NCBI GenBank assembly: GCA_038204185.1
Contig: JBBRDE010000256.1
Coordinates: forward strand, 1 to 8,266
DNA from: Salmonirosea sp038204185
GTDB taxonomy: Bacteria; Bacteroidota; Bacteroidia; Cytophagales; Spirosomataceae
Direction: 5' to 3'
Length of the DNA: 8,266 bases
This document shows positions 5,488 to 8,266 of the stretch, piece after piece. The notes beneath the pieces are model-generated. The model was not told the DNA's origin. It ran no database searches and saw only the letters and a program-made list of their open reading frames with translations. Numbering within the stretch: the first letter of the stretch is position 1; every line of letters begins with the position of its first letter. The translations under genes and the position numbers were made by a program.

Positions 5488-7320
5488 TTACTTCTCCCCC
5501 GCCTTGGCTATAATCCGCTCCGCGGCCCGGATGTCGTAGCTACCGTCGGCCTTTTCTCCCACAATCACTGCCTTCACAGCCGGGTAGGCTTTGCGGGCGT
5601 CGTCTCCAAACTGATCCAGAATATTGAGGGCCTGTACCCGGGCCATCTGATTGCCTTTTTTTAGAGCATCAATCAGGGCATCTACGGCTTTTTCTTTTTC
5701 GCCCAGCTGCGCCACGGCTTCGGCCGCCGCAATGCGGACGCTCACTTCCTTGTCGTTCAGCAGCGACAGCAAGTCGTACTTGGCGGGCGTGGCGTGGTGG
5801 CCCAGGATGGTGCAACCCGTGGCGGCCCAATAGCGGATGATTGGGTCTTTATCTTCCAACATCTTCATGATTTTGCGAATATTTTTCGGGTCGCCCAGAG
5901 AAGCCAGTTCGGCGGCTTCCACCACTTTTTTTACGTCATACATGCCACAACGGGCATAGTCATACAGCGGTATGATCCCGGAGATTTCCTCCATCATGGC
6001 TTCGGGCAAAAAACCCACGTCTATACTTTCAATCACATAGTCGTGGTTGGCCTTCCGCATCCGCTCCAGCACCGCTTTATACTTTGGATTACTGGCCAGA
6101 TTGTTGACATTTTGCGGGTCGGCATCCACATCGAAGAGTTCTTCCACCGGCTTGGTCTCCCAGAACTTTTTTTGCACGTCATTGAGCTTTCCGGCTTTAT
6201 AAGCCGCTTCCCACGAGCCCATCGAAGGGGCCTTCCACAAATATTCCAGGTACTGACCGTAGATTTTGTGGGGCATGTAGTTGCGGATGTAGCGGTATTT
6301 CTTGTCACGAACCGAGCGCACCAGGTCGATGCGCTCGTCCATGCGGCCTCGGAAGGCGTGGGCGTATTGTCGCTCGGCAGCCTTCTGGGCACCCAGGAAA
6401 GCCTTGCCGGGCATGTGGTCAGGGAGGGGTACCCCGGCCAGGCTCAACAGGGTGGGAGCAAAGTCGAGGAATGTCACGATACGGTCGGTCTTGGTGCCGG
6501 GCTGGCCGGGGGCCAAATGCGCGTATTTCTTAGGAAAGCGGATGACCATCGGAATGTGCAGCCCCGACTCGTACATGAACCGCTTGCTACGGCCCAACAC
6601 CCCACCGTGGTCGCTGTAATAGAACACGATGGTATTCTCGGCTTCGCCCGACTTTTCCAGATCGGCCAGGACTTTGCCCACGAAGGTGTCCATGTCCTCC
6701 ACTTTATCGTAGTATTGTGCCCAGTCGTGCCGCATTTCGGGTGTATCGGGGTGGTAGGGGGGCAGGGGTACCTTAGCCGGACTGTGGCGTAGTTTGTCGT
6801 TGGGGATAGAATTATGAATGGAGCTTTCGTGGGAGATTGTGGTATTGAAAATGGCGAAAAAAGGCTGACCCGGCTTACGGTTGTGGTAGGTAGCCTTATT
6901 GCTTGATTCGTTCCAGGCGTCTTCCTGATCCTCGGCGACATTGTAGTCTTTCTTGACATTATTGCTGGTGTAGTAGCCCGCCTCACGCAGGTACTTCGGA
7001 TAAAACTTGACGAAATCTGGCACTGGGTAGGTACTGCGCATGTTCTCGGTACCCAGCGAGGGCGGGTACATGCCCGTAATGAGGGTAGACCGCGAAGGCG
7101 CGCACACGGGTGCGGTGGCAAAGGCATTGGTATAAAGTACCCCCTGGGTGGCCAATTTGTCGATACTGGGCGTGGTGGCGAATGTATCGCCATAGGCCCC
7201 GATCAACGGGCTGTTGTCCTCGCTCACAATCCACAGAATATTAGGTTTATCAGGGGTTTGGGCAAATGCTCCGAAAAGAGGCAGAAAAAGAAGCGAGAAA
7301 GCTAGTGTACGTAGATTCAT
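5488..7320 (-). CDS. Secreted cysteine-type sulfatase with C-terminal HEAT-like repeats
   Basis: A 610-residue exported sulfatase expected to hydrolyse sulfate esters or N-sulfate on glycans. The ATG at 7320 is chosen because it puts the Sec signal MNLRTLAFSLLFLPLFGAFA at the N-terminus; an in-frame GTG at 7365 would add 15 polar residues before it. The alkaline-phosphatase-like sulfatase domain starts at about residue 25 (PNILWIVSEDNSP). E34-D35 sit where the paired acidic metal ligands usually lie. The signature CAPSRSTLITG has Cys73, the residue converted to formylglycine by a separate maturase not seen here. D237-H238 (YYSDHGG) supply further metal ligands, and EELFDVDADPQNVNNLA at the domain end is typical. 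Residues about 445-610 are helical repeats (IIRYWAATGCTILG; VSVRIAAAEAVAQLG; QMARVQALNILDQFG), read as HEAT-like. The general look recalls heparan-N-sulfatase (SGSH-like) relatives, but the substrate is uncertain. It lies 59 bases downstream of another sulfatase gene, probably in the same transcript. Confidence 0.92.
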   Translation of the reverse strand: MNLRTLAFSLLFLPLFGAFAQTPDKPNILWIVSEDNSPLIGAYGDTFATTPSIDKLATQGVLYTNAFATAPVCAPSRSTLITGMYPPSLGTENMRSTYPVPDFVKFYPKYLREAGYYTSNNVKKDYNVAEDQEDAWNESSNKATYHNRKPGQPFFAIFNTTISHESSIHNSIPNDKLRHSPAKVPLPPYHPDTPEMRHDWAQYYDKVEDMDTFVGKVLADLEKSGEAENTIVFYYSDHGGVLGRSKRFMYESGLHIPMVIRFPKKYAHLAPGQPGTKTDRIVTFLDFAPTLLSLAGVPLPDHMPGKAFLGAQKAAERQYAHAFRGRMDERIDLVRSVRDKKYRYIRNYMPHKIYGQYLEYLWKAPSMGSWEAAYKAGKLNDVQKKFWETKPVEELFDVDADPQNVNNLASNPKYKAVLERMRKANHDYVIESIDVGFLPEAMMEEISGIIPLYDYARCGMYDVKKVVEAAELASLGDPKNIRKIMKMLEDKDPIIRYWAATGCTILGHHATPAKYDLLSLLNDKEVSVRIAAAEAVAQLGEKEKAVDALIDALKKGNQMARVQALNILDQFGDDARKAYPAVKAVIVGEKADGSYDIRAAERIIAKAGEK

Positions 7321-7379
7321 AGTTGACGTGTTTTGTGTAAAGTGAGTGTATGTTCGCTCCTTCACTCATTCACGATTGA

Positions 7380-8266
7380 TTAAAAAGGTCCTTTTTTAGT
7401 AATCCGGTCTGCATTTTTGGCCGCTCCGGGCATTTCGCCCCGCTGATCTTTGGTGGGCACAGGCTTGCCCGTATCACGGTGGTACCAGTCAGGCGTGATA
7501 TTTCCGGGGGAGGTGTCGCCCGTTTCGTCCTGCCATTGTTTAAGTACCTTTTTCAAAGTTTCTACTTTCTGGCTATACGCCGGAACAGTAACTAAATTTA
7601 TTTCCTGAATTAAATCGGTACGGACGTCGAAAAACTCTTCGGATGGGCGCGGTGTACGGAATACGTCCTCCTGAATGGGCGTCAATACCCCTTTGGGGCG
7701 GGCCGCCTTCAGATCCAGGGCCGAAGGACTTTGAGTGGCATCGATGGGGCCCTCGTTGGTGAGCTCGGGCCGCTTGTTAATTACATACAGGTAGTCTTTC
7801 GTACGTACAGCGCGCTCGTAGGCTTCGTAGTCGTGCCAGTTGTGTTCGGAGAAAACGTAGTTTCTGAATGTCTTGCCGGGATTTTTTAACAAATCAAAAA
7901 AACTGACGCCCTGTACCGTAGCGGATGGCGCGACCTGAGCGGCCTGCAACAGGGTGGGAGCCAGGTCGATGCTGCTGACCATGCTCTCACAAACGGCTCC
8001 CGTTTTTTTGATGCCTGCGGGCCATTTGATCACGAACGGGCTACGCATACCCGTATCGTAGACGCGGGTCTTGCTACCCGAAAAGGGACGGCCATTATCT
8101 GCCATAAAGACAATGATCGTGTTGTCGGTGATGCCTTGTCGTTGCAGTTCCTGTTGCAACACACCCAGGTAGGAGTCGAGGCGACTGATTTCATTGTAAT
8201 AGGCAGCCAGGTCGATGCGCGTATTCTCGGTATCCAGCAGGGTAGGGGGTATGGTGATGTCGGTTT
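7380..8266 (-). CDS. Sulfatase, C-terminal part (5' end beyond the window)
   Basis: The frame is open to the right edge, so the gene continues beyond 8266; a GTG at 8162 is internal and not the start. The visible 294 residues begin with TDITIPPTLLDTENTRIDLA, followed by AAYYNEISRLDSYLGVLQQEL, the usual sulfatase stretch before the second metal site. That site is FMADNGRPF (Asp-Asn ligands), followed by KTRVYDTGMRSPFVIKWP, which carries the basic and Gly residues common in the family. SSIDLAPTLLQAA and, near the end, SEEFFDVRTDLIQEINLV are standard C-terminal sulfatase elements. The CxPSR signature lies upstream of the window and cannot be checked. The tail ends RITKKGPF without HEAT repeats, unlike the neighbouring sulfatase. 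The two proteins share architecture but differ clearly, so they probably act on different positions or linkages. Confidence 0.9.
   Translation of the reverse strand, partial: TDITIPPTLLDTENTRIDLAAYYNEISRLDSYLGVLQQELQRQGITDNTIIVFMADNGRPFSGSKTRVYDTGMRSPFVIKWPAGIKKTGAVCESMVSSIDLAPTLLQAAQVAPSATVQGVSFFDLLKNPGKTFRNYVFSEHNWHDYEAYERAVRTKDYLYVINKRPELTNEGPIDATQSPSALDLKAARPKGVLTPIQEDVFRTPRPSEEFFDVRTDLIQEINLVTVPAYSQKVETLKKVLKQWQDETGDTSPGNITPDWYHRDTGKPVPTKDQRGEMPGAAKNADRITKKGPF

Noticed and set aside
5794..6792. Long plus-strand open frame of 332 codons opposite the sulfatase
   Set aside because: It lies wholly antisense to a strongly supported sulfatase gene, has low-complexity His/Val-rich content, no recognisable domain and no start signal. 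It is a shadow of codon bias in the real gene.
7321..7379. Inverted repeat TGAGTG...CACTCA between the two sulfatase genes, considered as an operator
   Set aside because: Six-base arms with a 14-base gap are expected by chance in a spacer of this size, and nothing else supports it.
1..8266. CRISPR array, tRNA or rRNA gene, phage or defence genes
   Set aside because: No regularly spaced repeats, no cloverleaf-like or ribosomal RNA sequence and no phage or defence protein motifs were seen on either strand.

Overview
The window looks like a piece of a Bacteroidota chromosome, most likely order Cytophagales (Spirosomaceae-like). This rests on protein style: a seven-transmembrane sensor kinase with the H-box signature ASLGELTAGIAHEIQNPLNF, an outer-membrane beta-barrel protein with a carboxypeptidase-regulatory-like N-terminus, and secreted sulfatases with Sec signals ending in AFAQ or ASAQ. 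Good Shine-Dalgarno sites are also absent before the chosen starts. The placement is by recognition, not by a database search.

All recognisable genes lie on the minus strand, so transcription runs from high to low coordinates. From the right edge: (i) the C-terminal 294 residues of a sulfatase that begins outside the window (7380-8266); (ii) a complete cysteine-type sulfatase with a C-terminal HEAT-like region (5488-7320), 59 bases downstream; (iii) an outer-membrane beta-barrel (TonB-receptor-like) protein (2952-5378), preceded by a near-perfect 18-base inverted repeat that abuts its start codon; (iv) about 570 bases without an intact gene, holding remnants of a second histidine kinase; (v) a complete 7TM histidine kinase (165-2384); (vi) at the left edge, the outer end and first 23 codons of an IS5-like insertion sequence, reading out of the window.

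The two sulfatases and the barrel protein could form a small system for using sulfated glycans: export, desulfation in the periplasm or at the surface, and a barrel in the outer membrane. No SusD-like partner or glycoside hydrolase is visible, so it is not a canonical polysaccharide utilisation locus within these limits. The kinase has a periplasmic domain that looks like a galactose-binding-type beta-sandwich and no response regulator beside it. Any link between the kinase and the sulfatases is positional only.

The most notable signals are the inverted repeat at the barrel gene start, the decayed tandem kinase copy, the sharp base-composition change inside the intact kinase, and the IS end 29 bases from the kinase stop codon. 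I saw no tRNA, rRNA, CRISPR array, phage genes or recognisable defence system, and nothing that I would call a convincing new system.
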